Assembly: GCF_002024165.1 (NCBI RefSeq)
Contig: NZ_MWQN01000001.1
Location: forward strand, 6,262,001-6,326,000
DNA: 64,000 bases
Reading direction: 5' to 3'
Source: Embleya scabrispora
GTDB lineage: Bacteria > Actinomycetota > Actinomycetes > Streptomycetales > Streptomycetaceae
The translations under genes were made by a program, and so were the position numbers. Each line of letters begins with the position of its first letter. Position 1 is the stretch's first letter. The notes under the pieces were generated by a model. The model was not told the DNA's origin. It did not search any database and saw only the letters and a list, made by a program, of their open reading frames with translations. Shown here piece after piece: positions 49,201 to 56,312 of the stretch.

Positions 49201-49354
49201 GCGTCGGGGGTGCCCGGTGCGCAGGCCGGGAGTTCTTCCGCTGATAACGGGGAGGTCCCGGGTTCGAATCCCGGCGGACGCGACGTCGTCTGTAGCTCAG
49301 TGGCCGAGAGCGCCTTGAAAGCCCAGCCGCCTCGATCTCGGGCACCCACCACGC
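49201..49354 (+). ncRNA. YrlA-like Y RNA 2 (circularly permuted tRNA mimic)
   Basis: Same design as the preceding element. Outer helix 49201-49217 with 49338-49354 (about 16 bp with single-base bulges at 49205 and 49348); inner helix 49221-49230 with 49322-49330 (one A-C mismatch, one bulge); anticodon-like stem 49248-49252 with 49313-49317 (5 bp); variable loop 49253-49257; T-arm 49258-49274 (loop TTCGAAT); acceptor 3' strand 49275-49281 with 5' strand 49286-49292 (6 of 7); D-arm 49295-49311 (GCTC/GAGC). Shares CCCGGTGCGCAG and CGC[TC]TCGA[CT]CTCGGG with element 1. Ends 34 bases before the TROVE start. Confidence 0.82.
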
Positions 49355-49388
49355 CGATCCTTCCCCCACCCGCTTGGGGACCGCCACC

Positions 49389-51074
49389 ATGAGCCGCTTC
49401 AACACTCGTTCCGCACGCCCTACCGTCTTCTCGCCCGTGACCACCACTGGGCGCACCACGACGAACCACCAGGGCACCGTTGGCCACCTGCGCGACGCGC
49501 GCAGCGAGCTGTTCCTGCTTGCCGTTGCCAACTTCGTTGGCACGGATACGTTCTACGAGGCTGGCGGCGAGCGCGACGACCGCTACACCGCGCTCGTGCG
49601 CACCGTCGCCGTCGAAGACCCGGCGTGGATGGTCGAGTTCGTGCGGTGGCTCCGCCACGAGGCGAACATGCGCAGTGCCGCGCTGGTTGCTGCGGCCGAG
49701 ACCGTCAAGGGCCGCCTCGACGCCGGCCTGGACCGTGTCCCCACCACGTCGGTACGCACCGCCACCATGTCCGAGGTCGGCGCCCGCACACTGACGGTGA
49801 CGGGCGGCACGGGGTATTCGCGCAAGGTCGTGGACGCGGCACTCGCTCGCGCGGACGAGCCGGGGGAACTCCTGGGCTACTGGACCGCGCGCTACGGCCG
49901 TGCCGTACCCAAGCCGATCAAGCGCGGCATCGCCGACGCGGTCCGCCGCCTGTACAACGAGCGCTCACTGCTCAAGTACGACACCGCCTCAAAGGGCTAT
50001 CGCTTCGGTGACGTCATCGAACTCGTTCACCCGGCACCCGAAGCAACGTGGCAGGGGGAGTTGTTCAAGCACGCCATCGACCGACGCCACAACCGCGACG
50101 AGGTCATCCCCGACGGCCTTTCGGTACTCCAGGCGGCGAAGACCTTGTCCCACCTGCCGGTCGCGGATCGGCGCGCCTACGTCCTGAACCCGTCGCTGGT
50201 CGCCTCCCCGGGTGGCCTGGCCGGCGCGGGATTCACCTGGGAGCGGCTGGCCGGCTGGTTGCAGGGGCCGATGGACGCAGCGGCATGGGCGGCGATCGTC
50301 CCGTCGATGGGCTACATGGCGCTGCTGCGGAACCTGCGCAACCTCGACGAGGCCGGAGTACCCGACGACGTTGCCGAGCGCGTGGCGGCCCGCCTGGCGG
50401 ATCCCGAAGAGGTCGCCCGATCCGGGCAGTTCCCGTTCCGCTTCTACGCCGCGCACAAGGCGGTGCAGTCGCTGCGCTGGGGCCACGCCCTGGAGAAGGC
50501 GCTGCGGGCCTCCCTGGCGAACGTGCCCGCCCTGCCCGGACGCACCCTCGTTCTGGTGGACCAGTCGCCGTCGATGTTCCCCGGCTATCCCTTCTCGACG
50601 GCGAACACGAGCGACATTACGCTCGCCGACAAGGCGAAGCTGTTCGGTTCGGCGCTGGCGCTGCGCGCGGCCGACGCCGACCTGGTCGGCTACGGAATCG
50701 CGAACTACACCGTGCCGTTCCACCGGAGCGACGCCGTCCTGACCGCCATGGGTCGCTTCCACATGGAGGACGGCACCGACACCCCGGCCGCCATCCGCGA
50801 CCACTACAAGAACCACGACCGCGTCGTCATCGTGACCGACGAGCAGACCGGCAACATGTGGACGCGGACCGGGCTCACGGTCGACTCGACCGTGCCTGCC
50901 AACGTCCCCGTCTACACCTGGAACCTGGCCGGCTACCGGACCGGGCACGCCCCCTCGGGGGCGGCGAACCGGCACACCTTCGGCGGCCTGACCGACGCGG
51001 CCTTCCGGATGATTCCGCTCCTGGAGTCCGGCCGAAGCGCGACCTGGCCATGGGAGCAGCGCGCGGCGGCGTGA
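49389..51074 (+). CDS. rsr: TROVE-domain protein (Ro60/Rsr)
   Basis: 561 aa, ATG with CTTGGGGA upstream. The TROVE HEAT-like ring starts near residue 30 (HLRDARSELFLLAVANFVGT, then FVRWLRHEANMRSAALVAAA, LGYWTARYGRAVPKPIKRGI and SLLKYDTASKGYRFGDVIEL, all Ro60 hallmarks). The C-terminal vWA has GRTLVLVDQSPSMF (MIDAS near 391) and VVIVTDEQT. Ro60 binds misfolded RNA ends in its ring and Y RNAs on its outer face. The two Y-like RNAs immediately upstream fit this. Confidence 0.93.
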   Translation: MSRFNTRSARPTVFSPVTTTGRTTTNHQGTVGHLRDARSELFLLAVANFVGTDTFYEAGGERDDRYTALVRTVAVEDPAWMVEFVRWLRHEANMRSAALVAAAETVKGRLDAGLDRVPTTSVRTATMSEVGARTLTVTGGTGYSRKVVDAALARADEPGELLGYWTARYGRAVPKPIKRGIADAVRRLYNERSLLKYDTASKGYRFGDVIELVHPAPEATWQGELFKHAIDRRHNRDEVIPDGLSVLQAAKTLSHLPVADRRAYVLNPSLVASPGGLAGAGFTWERLAGWLQGPMDAAAWAAIVPSMGYMALLRNLRNLDEAGVPDDVAERVAARLADPEEVARSGQFPFRFYAAHKAVQSLRWGHALEKALRASLANVPALPGRTLVLVDQSPSMFPGYPFSTANTSDITLADKAKLFGSALALRAADADLVGYGIANYTVPFHRSDAVLTAMGRFHMEDGTDTPAAIRDHYKNHDRVVIVTDEQTGNMWTRTGLTVDSTVPANVPVYTWNLAGYRTGHAPSGAANRHTFGGLTDAAFRMIPLLESGRSATWPWEQRAAA

Positions 51075-51173
51075 TCGCGCTGGGTGGGTGGATCTTGGAT
51101 TCTGCCCACCCCGCCGGCACCATGGCATGCCCGTGTCGCGAGCACGCGCAGCCCGATCGGCGAAGGAGCCACC

Positions 51174-51500
51174 ATGGCGGAGCTGTCAGGCAGGTACACC
51201 GGAGTCCTCGTTCCCGGCGGCGACAACTACACGATCGCGCACACCGCCGAGGTGGGTCTGGACGCCATGGACCTCGCCGCGATCGACGATCTTCACGCGC
51301 GTATCCGCGACCAGGTCCCGTGGTTCGAAGTCCCGGTGCTGTCCGGCCGTCACTTCGGGCGTGCCCTCGGCCCTGCCGGTGATGCACAGCTCTACGTCAT
51401 CTCCGACGAGCCCCTGACCGACGAACAGAACGCCGTCCTCGACCGGTTCGCTCAGACCGGCGAGTGGCCGTGGTTCAAGCGCGAGCACGCGGATTCCTGA
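51174..51500 (+). CDS. Hypothetical protein (108 aa)
   Basis: ATG with GCGAAGGAGCC upstream (SD). A mixed alpha/beta protein (GRYTGVLVPGGDNYTIAHTA, then PLTDEQNAVLDRFAQTGEWP). The first gene after TROVE; possible accessory but no family recognised. Confidence 0.55.
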   Translation: MAELSGRYTGVLVPGGDNYTIAHTAEVGLDAMDLAAIDDLHARIRDQVPWFEVPVLSGRHFGRALGPAGDAQLYVISDEPLTDEQNAVLDRFAQTGEWPWFKREHADS

Positions 51501-51564
51501 CAGACGACTTGCGGGCGACCGCGAGTGAACATAGTCTCTGCTCTACTGGTGATCTTGCACTCAC

Positions 51565-51589
51565 GGGCCGTCCGCAAGGGCGGCCCTTT
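51565..51589 (+). terminator. Intrinsic-type terminator
   Basis: GGGCCG and CGGCCC pair (6 bp) with a 10-base loop, followed by TTT. It lies 65 bases after the stop at 51500. The interval 51501-51564 contains AT-richer DNA (around AACATAGTCTC) that may hold a promoter for a short transcript. Confidence 0.5.
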
Positions 51590-51610
51590 CGCATGTCCGG
51601 GGGTGAACTC

Positions 51611-51832
51611 GTGTCCCTGGAGCAGTACCTCGTCGACGACAAGGCCGCTGCGGCCTGGACCGGCCGGCCTGCGTCGACCATCCGCCGCTGGGGCCTCGAA
51701 GGCCGCATCGCCAAACACGGGAACGGACGCGGAGCCGTCCGATACGACCTTCGCGAACTGCAACCCTGGAGCCCCGCTAACGGGCCCATGAAGGCCCCGC
51801 CACTGCCCGACCACTTCACCGCCGCGGCGTGA
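51611..51832 (+). CDS. MerR/excisionase-like HTH protein (73 aa)
   Basis: GTG at 51611 with GGGGGTG 7 bases upstream (an ATG at 51593 is an alternative). SLEQYLVDDKAAAAWTGRPA followed by STIRRWGLEGRIAKHGNGRG and VRYDLRELQPW fits the small winged HTH of MerR/Xis-like DNA-binding proteins. Probably regulatory. Confidence 0.6.
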   Translation: MSLEQYLVDDKAAAAWTGRPASTIRRWGLEGRIAKHGNGRGAVRYDLRELQPWSPANGPMKAPPLPDHFTAAA

Positions 51833-51972
51833 CCGCAGCCCCTCGAACCCGGCGCCTCGTACACCCACCGAGGCGGGGCGCCGGCCGATCTCGTGGGTGG
51901 GCGTCCGCGCTCCCGACCTGGAGGCTGTGGCGGCCCGGGTACGTGTCGAGCCGCGCCCGCCCACGAGTTCAC

Positions 51973-52524
51973 CTACTGGCCGGGTTGGACGACCGGCTGT
52001 AGGTTGTCGTGCTCGTCCGTCCGCCACTGCCTGCCCGCGCGGTCCGTGAACGTCACCGTGGGGCGGGAGTTCTCCAGCGTTGCGGTGCTGAGCCGGGAGG
52101 ATTCCAACAGCGCCTTGCGGCCGGGCCCCAGGACCGCCACGGGAGATCCGGAGCGGACGGCCGTGCCCCCGTCGGGCGGGAATACCACAGCGTCCGAGAC
52201 GACGTAGCTCTCTCCGAAGCGGGCATCCAAGTCGGTGATCGGCTCGCTGCTCGCGTTCGTCACCTGGACTATCCACGCGTCGTCGACGATCCGACAGGCG
52301 ACCGAGATGCGCAGTGCCTGGGCGCTGCGCCGATCCTCGGCGTCCTCGATGAGTGCGGACCGTTGAAGTGCGAGCACTTCGGACTGGTCCTGAATGAACT
52401 GCTGTTGAGCGGCGATCTGTCGGCGCTGACTGCGGAGCGTCCAGAACGCGGCCCAGGCCGCGAGCGATGCGCCGATGGCGCCGATCCATGTGGGTGCATC
52501 GCCCCACTCGATGTCGTTGATCAT
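51973..52524 (-). CDS. Single-pass membrane protein (183 aa)
   Basis: ATG at 52524. One hydrophobic segment near residues 10-30 (WIGAIGASLAAWAAFWTL) is followed by a coiled coil (RSQRRQIAAQQQFIQDQSEV) and a beta-rich domain (AWIVQVTNASSEPITDLDAR). Resembles a common Streptomyces hypothetical in which a membrane anchor carries an Ig-like domain. Function unknown. Confidence 0.65.
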   Translation of the reverse strand: MINDIEWGDAPTWIGAIGASLAAWAAFWTLRSQRRQIAAQQQFIQDQSEVLALQRSALIEDAEDRRSAQALRISVACRIVDDAWIVQVTNASSEPITDLDARFGESYVVSDAVVFPPDGGTAVRSGSPVAVLGPGRKALLESSRLSTATLENSRPTVTFTDRAGRQWRTDEHDNLQPVVQPGQ

Positions 52525-52572
52525 CGGCGCAGCGTAGGGCCGTCCCGCCCACCCGTGGGGGTGTTTGGGGAT

Positions 52573-52848
52573 TCAGTCGCCGCGGGTTCCCCAGGGGCGG
52601 CCCCCGCCGGTTCCCGCGCCCGGTCGGTTGGCGATGTATTCCTCGATCGTGGAGGGGTACCAGCAGGGCCGGGTGCCGAGTACGGCGTCCGGCTCGGGTA
52701 GGACTCCGGGGACCTGGGGGGAGCCCGGCGCGATGCCGTGTTCCCGCCGGTAGACCTTTGCCCGGTTGTGATACACAAGCACGGTGCGGGGTCCCACCCC
52801 GAGGCGGCGCGCCACGGCCGCCACGTCCAACAGTTGCTCGGTCGACAC
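52573..52848 (-). CDS. MerR-like HTH protein (91 aa)
   Basis: GTG at 52848 with GGAGGGG about 4 bases upstream. LLDVAAVARRLGVGPRTVLV followed by YHNRAKVYRREHGIAPG is a small HTH domain. Directly upstream of its start lies TAACCTTG-N15-CAAGGTTA, also found at the DUF932 promoter, so it may autoregulate and control both. Inferred from position. Confidence 0.6.
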   Translation of the reverse strand: MSTEQLLDVAAVARRLGVGPRTVLVYHNRAKVYRREHGIAPGSPQVPGVLPEPDAVLGTRPCWYPSTIEEYIANRPGAGTGGGRPWGTRGD

Positions 52849-52858
52849 GACCCCTCCG

Positions 52859-52889
52859 TAACCTTGACTCACGTGGTGCGACAAGGTTA
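52859..52889. promoter_or_regulatory. Shared operator, copy A
   Basis: TAACCTTG (52859-52866), a 15-base spacer and CAAGGTTA (52882-52889). The same half-sites and spacing occur at 54236-54266. Located 10 bases before the start of the MerR-like HTH gene. Confidence 0.65.
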
Positions 52890-52921
52890 TGGGGGGCGGA
52901 GTCCGCTCGAGAGTCGAACCC

Positions 52922-53152
52922 CTATTCGTCGTCGAGGCTTTCCCGGTACAGCCGCTGCGCCTCGGCCTCGGCGTCCTCGGGGTCGGACGCGTGGACGGTC
53001 TCCGCCCAGCGGTACCAGCCGTCTGCGCAGGGGTCGGAATCGACGACGGCCGTGTCGACCTTGATCACGGCCGAGACGACGAGTCTGCCGCCGCACTCCT
53101 CGGTCAGGCCGGTGACCAGGTATTCGGTCATGCCGCAGTTGTCACACGCCAT
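52922..53152 (-). CDS. Small zinc-motif protein (76 aa)
   Basis: MACDNCGMTEYLVTGLTEEC contains CxxC plus a further Cys, a partial zinc ribbon. Acidic helix at the C-terminus. ATG at 53152 with GAGGAAGC upstream. Follows the DUF932 gene in the same direction, possibly cotranscribed. Function unknown. Confidence 0.6.
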   Translation of the reverse strand: MACDNCGMTEYLVTGLTEECGGRLVVSAVIKVDTAVVDSDPCADGWYRWAETVHASDPEDAEAEAQRLYRESLDDE

Positions 53153-53207
53153 GCTTCCTCCTCGGGGGAACGGGCCGGCGCCCGCAGGGCAGGCGCCGGC
53201 GAGGACT

Positions 53208-54236
53208 TCAGACCCGCAGCGCCTCGAAGGCGCGGGACTTGATCTTGTTGACGGTCGGGCTGGTGACGGTGCGGACCGCGCGGGCGTCGGCGGCGAAGTC
53301 CTCGCCGCGCGTCTTGCCCCCGCTTACCGCCGCGTGGTGGTCCAGGTACTCGGTCACGGCCTGGTAGCCGGCCCAGCGGGTCCCCTCGATCCCCGCCATG
53401 GTCGGGGCGGTCAGCAGCGCGCCGAGCGCGCCGACGACCCCCGCGTGGTGGCGCAGCCGGCGCGGCGTCCGCACCGTCGGCTCGGGAAACAGGTCGGCGA
53501 CGATCGAGTCGAACTCGGCGCGGCGCAACTCGGTTTCGATCATCCGCTGCGCCTCGGCCTCGAACGCGTCCACCCATGCCCAGGTCAATCCGAGCGCCTG
53601 CCGGGCCTCGGCGATGTGCCCCCGGGCGCCGGACGTGTGACGGATCGCGAACGTCGAATGGGCGTTGCGCAGCGCGGCGGCCTGCGTGTTGGCGCAGACG
53701 ATCCGGGTCGGGGTGACGATCAGGCGGAACGCCGACGATCCGTCGTGCGAGTTGAGTGCCGCGATGAACAGGTCGACGTCGTCCCCGCCGCCCAGGCGCA
53801 GCGTGCGGGGCAGGCGCATGGTGACGAAGACCTGCCGGCCGTCGTGCAGGCTGCCGGCGGTCTCGAAGTGGGCGCCGGCCTCGTCGACGAGGGTGTTCAG
53901 CAGGTCGGCGTGCGCCTCGTTCTGGACGGGGTGGTAGTCGTTGCCGACGATGCCCAGGACGTCGGGGCGGCCCGTGAACGGGTGGGTGCGGACGGTGGCG
54001 TACCGGTCCGGGACGCGCAGGCGGGTGACGCCGTCGTCGCCGAGAACGGCGCAGTCGACGGGGACGGTGTGCACGTTCCAGTTGCCCAGGTGGGCGAGGC
54101 GCATGGCGTCCTCGGCGGTGAACGTGTCGGTGGTGACGGTGCCCAGGCGGTGCCACGCGTCCTGTCGGGCGGTGACGAACGCCGCGCATCCGGTGGCCTT
54201 GTCGATCTCGATTCCGTGCACGGTCCGAACCCCCAT
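53208..54236 (-). CDS. DUF932 protein (phage/plasmid-like)
   Basis: 342 aa. AAFVTARQDAWHRLGTVTTD; YATVRTHPFTGRPDVLGIVG; YHPVQNEAHADLLNTLVDEA; GRQVFVTMRLPRTLRLGGGD; SHDGSSAFRLIVTPTRIVCA and NTQAAALRNAHSTFAIRHTS follow the DUF932/phage-plasmid-like family order. Function unsettled; very common on actinophages and plasmids. The start codon overlaps operator copy B. Confidence 0.88.
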   Translation of the reverse strand: MGVRTVHGIEIDKATGCAAFVTARQDAWHRLGTVTTDTFTAEDAMRLAHLGNWNVHTVPVDCAVLGDDGVTRLRVPDRYATVRTHPFTGRPDVLGIVGNDYHPVQNEAHADLLNTLVDEAGAHFETAGSLHDGRQVFVTMRLPRTLRLGGGDDVDLFIAALNSHDGSSAFRLIVTPTRIVCANTQAAALRNAHSTFAIRHTSGARGHIAEARQALGLTWAWVDAFEAEAQRMIETELRRAEFDSIVADLFPEPTVRTPRRLRHHAGVVGALGALLTAPTMAGIEGTRWAGYQAVTEYLDHHAAVSGGKTRGEDFAADARAVRTVTSPTVNKIKSRAFEALRV

Positions 54237-54266
54237 AACCTTGTATTAGGAAGTGATACAAGGTTA
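54236..54266. promoter_or_regulatory. Shared operator, copy B
   Basis: TAACCTTG (54236-54243), a 15-base spacer and CAAGGTTA (54259-54266); the inner bases extend the dyad (CCTTGTAT and ATACAAGG). It overlaps the DUF932 ATG, so the DUF932 message may be leaderless and directly blocked by a bound regulator. Confidence 0.65.
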
Positions 54267-54357
54267 CCCTGCGGGGCCGACAAATCCCAGCTCTGAGCAG
54301 CGAGTTCACCGAAAAATCGCCCCGGAACCCGGGCCGCGCGCACCGACGGAGGGCCCC

Positions 54358-54759
54358 ATGGCCAACGCGATCTACCCCTCGGGCAAGCAGGGGTTCCTGT
54401 CCGACCTCGACCTCACCACCGCCACCCTCAAAGTCGTCCTGGTCGACACCGCCGCCTACACCTACAGCGCGAACCACTCCAACCTCTCGGACATCCCCGC
54501 CCCGGCGCGCGTGGCCACCTCCGGTGCCCTCGCCTCCAAGACCGTCACCGGCGGAGTCTTCGACGCGGCGGACCTGACCATCCCAGGGTTCACCGGCCCC
54601 ACCGTCGAAGCCCTCGTGATCTACAAGGACACCGGCACCGCGTCCACGTCCACGCTGATCGCCTACATCGACACCGGCGGCAACCTGCCCTACCAGCCGA
54701 ACACGGCACAGGTCGACATCGCCTGGGACAACACGGCCACCAAGATCCTCGCTCTGTAG
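54358..54759 (+). CDS. Phage structural-type protein (133 aa)
   Basis: MANAIYPSGKQGFLSDLDLT, then LKVVLVDTAAYTYSANHSNL, SDIPAPARVATSGALASKTV, VEALVIYKDTGTASTSTLIA and YIDTGGNLP matches, from memory, a small beta-rich protein found next to tail and head-fibre genes in many actinophages. Likely a virion appendage or tail-fibre component. ATG with CGGAGGGCCCC upstream. Marks the beginning of a late-gene-like region. Confidence 0.7.
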   Translation: MANAIYPSGKQGFLSDLDLTTATLKVVLVDTAAYTYSANHSNLSDIPAPARVATSGALASKTVTGGVFDAADLTIPGFTGPTVEALVIYKDTGTASTSTLIAYIDTGGNLPYQPNTAQVDIAWDNTATKILAL

Positions 54760-54787
54760 CCCCCGACTCCGCCGAGGGTGACCCACC

Positions 54788-55726
54788 GTGACCGACTTCC
54801 GCATCTGGCCCAACACGGACGGTCGGACCGAGAGCAGCACCGAAGAAACACCCGTCTCCCTCGGCACCGAGTTCGTGCTCTCGGCGACCGGTTGGGCGAA
54901 GGCGTTGCACTACTGGCGCGCCACCGAGGCGGAACTCGGCACCGTCACCGGCGCCATCTACGCCGTCGACACCGACGCCGAGATCGACGGGACCGCCGTC
55001 ACCTTCGTCGTCTCCGGCGTCGGATGGCAGACCTACACCCTGGCCGCGCCGGTCCGCCTCGAGGCGGACACCCGCTACGTCGTGTCGGTCCACCACCCGA
55101 ATCGCTACGCCATGGGCCTCGGCGCGTACTTCTCAGCCGGGCCCGGCGCAGCGGGCATCACCAACGGCATCATCACGGCACCACCGACCTCGGCGGTCAC
55201 CTCACCCAACGGACAGGGCCGTTACGAGTACGGGCCCACCCGCGTCGCCCCCCGCCAAACGTTCAACGCGAACGCCTACCTGTCGGACGTCACCGTCGGC
55301 GACACCGACCCGGGCGGCACTGTGCTCACCCCCGTGGGGATCCCCGGAACCGCCACCGTCGGCACCCCCACACTCACCCCCGACCCCGTCACCCTCACTC
55401 CCCAGGGCATCGACGGCACCTCGACCGTCGGCCTACCCACCCTGGCACCGAGGCCCGTCACCCTTGCCCCCCAGGGCATCGCATCCGGGGCAATCATCGG
55501 CGAACCGACCCTGACAGCGACGGCGACCCTGACCCCCCAAGGCATCGGCTCCACCTCCACCGTCGGCACGCCCGGCCTCACCCCGGGCACCGTCGTCCTG
55601 CGGCCCGTCGGCATCCCGAGCACCGCCAGGGTCGGCGAACCCGTGATCCGTCTCCCCGGCGACCACAGCCACGACATCAGCCTGGGCGCGCTCACCGACC
55701 CGTGGACCCTCGGCGCCCTCGCATGA
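54788..55726 (+). CDS. DUF4082-like appendage protein with sequence repeats (312 aa)
   Basis: The N-terminal 180 residues (EFVLSATGWAKALHYWRATE; VSGVGWQTYTLAAPVRLEAD; TRYVVSVHHPNRYA) fit the DUF4082 beta-sandwich often found on surface and tail-fibre proteins. From about residue 180 a unit of about 22-23 residues (LTPQGIDGTSTVGLPTLAP and variants) is repeated five or six times. Likely a tail-fibre or adhesin stalk. GTG start. Confidence 0.65.
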   Translation: MTDFRIWPNTDGRTESSTEETPVSLGTEFVLSATGWAKALHYWRATEAELGTVTGAIYAVDTDAEIDGTAVTFVVSGVGWQTYTLAAPVRLEADTRYVVSVHHPNRYAMGLGAYFSAGPGAAGITNGIITAPPTSAVTSPNGQGRYEYGPTRVAPRQTFNANAYLSDVTVGDTDPGGTVLTPVGIPGTATVGTPTLTPDPVTLTPQGIDGTSTVGLPTLAPRPVTLAPQGIASGAIIGEPTLTATATLTPQGIGSTSTVGTPGLTPGTVVLRPVGIPSTARVGEPVIRLPGDHSHDISLGALTDPWTLGALA

Positions 55727-55736
55727 GAGGCACCCC

Positions 55737-56039
55737 GTGATCACTCTCGTCGAAGTCCGCCGCAACCGCCTCACCCGCAAACACCTCGCCGTGCCCGTCG
55801 CCCGCGCCGGTGCCGCCCCGGACCCGGCCTGGGGCGTCGAGTTCGCATTCGTCGACCGCGACACACGCCCCGGCGACGCCGACTGGATCACGGGGGAGTG
55901 GGACGGACCCCGCGCCCAGATCCTCGTCGGCCCCGGCGGCACCGCAACCCCCGCCGTCGGCATCCACACCGTCTGGCTGCGCATCACCGCCGCACCCGAA
56001 CTCGTCGTCGAACCCGTCGGCATCCTCGACATCACCTGA
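55737..56039 (+). CDS. Beta-rich structural-like protein (100 aa)
   Basis: GTG start 10 bases after the previous stop. VRRNRLTRKHLAVPVARAGA, then PGDADWITGEWDGPRAQILV and HTVWLRITAAPE give an Ig-like beta pattern common in small tail-appendage proteins of actinophages. Function inferred from its position next to the appendage gene. Confidence 0.6.
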   Translation: MITLVEVRRNRLTRKHLAVPVARAGAAPDPAWGVEFAFVDRDTRPGDADWITGEWDGPRAQILVGPGGTATPAVGIHTVWLRITAAPELVVEPVGILDIT

Positions 56040-56048
56040 CGGAGCACC

Positions 56049-56312
56049 GTGACCGACACCGCCACACGCCGCATCCGCTGCCGGATCCCCTACGCCGTCC
56101 ACCTCTACCCGGACGGCATGCCCGCCGCCCTCATCGAGGACCTGGCGCGCAAATCGTTCGCACGCTCCGGCATCACCCTCCCCGAACACCCCAGCCTCGA
56201 GGTCCACACCGCCGACGAGGACGAGTTGGCGATCATGTTCCTCGGCCGCACCCACGAGGGCCTGGGCGCCCACGTCGTGGAGTACACGACGAACCGGACG
56301 GAGCAGCAGTGA
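56049..56312 (+). CDS. Hypothetical protein (87 aa)
   Basis: GTG start with CGGAGCACC upstream. RRIRCRIPYAVHLYPDGMPA and ALIEDLARKSFARSGITLPE are compact and mixed alpha/beta. Overlaps the next gene by GTGA. Function unknown. Confidence 0.5.
   Translation: MTDTATRRIRCRIPYAVHLYPDGMPAALIEDLARKSFARSGITLPEHPSLEVHTADEDELAIMFLGRTHEGLGAHVVEYTTNRTEQQ

Noticed and set aside
49100-49320. Conventional tRNA genes (T-arms and D-arms are obvious)
   Set aside because: Read in normal order, the first D-arm/acceptor strand (TGGCCGG) does not pair with the second 3' acceptor strand (CGGACGC). Only the permuted pairing closes the acceptor and anticodon stems in both elements.
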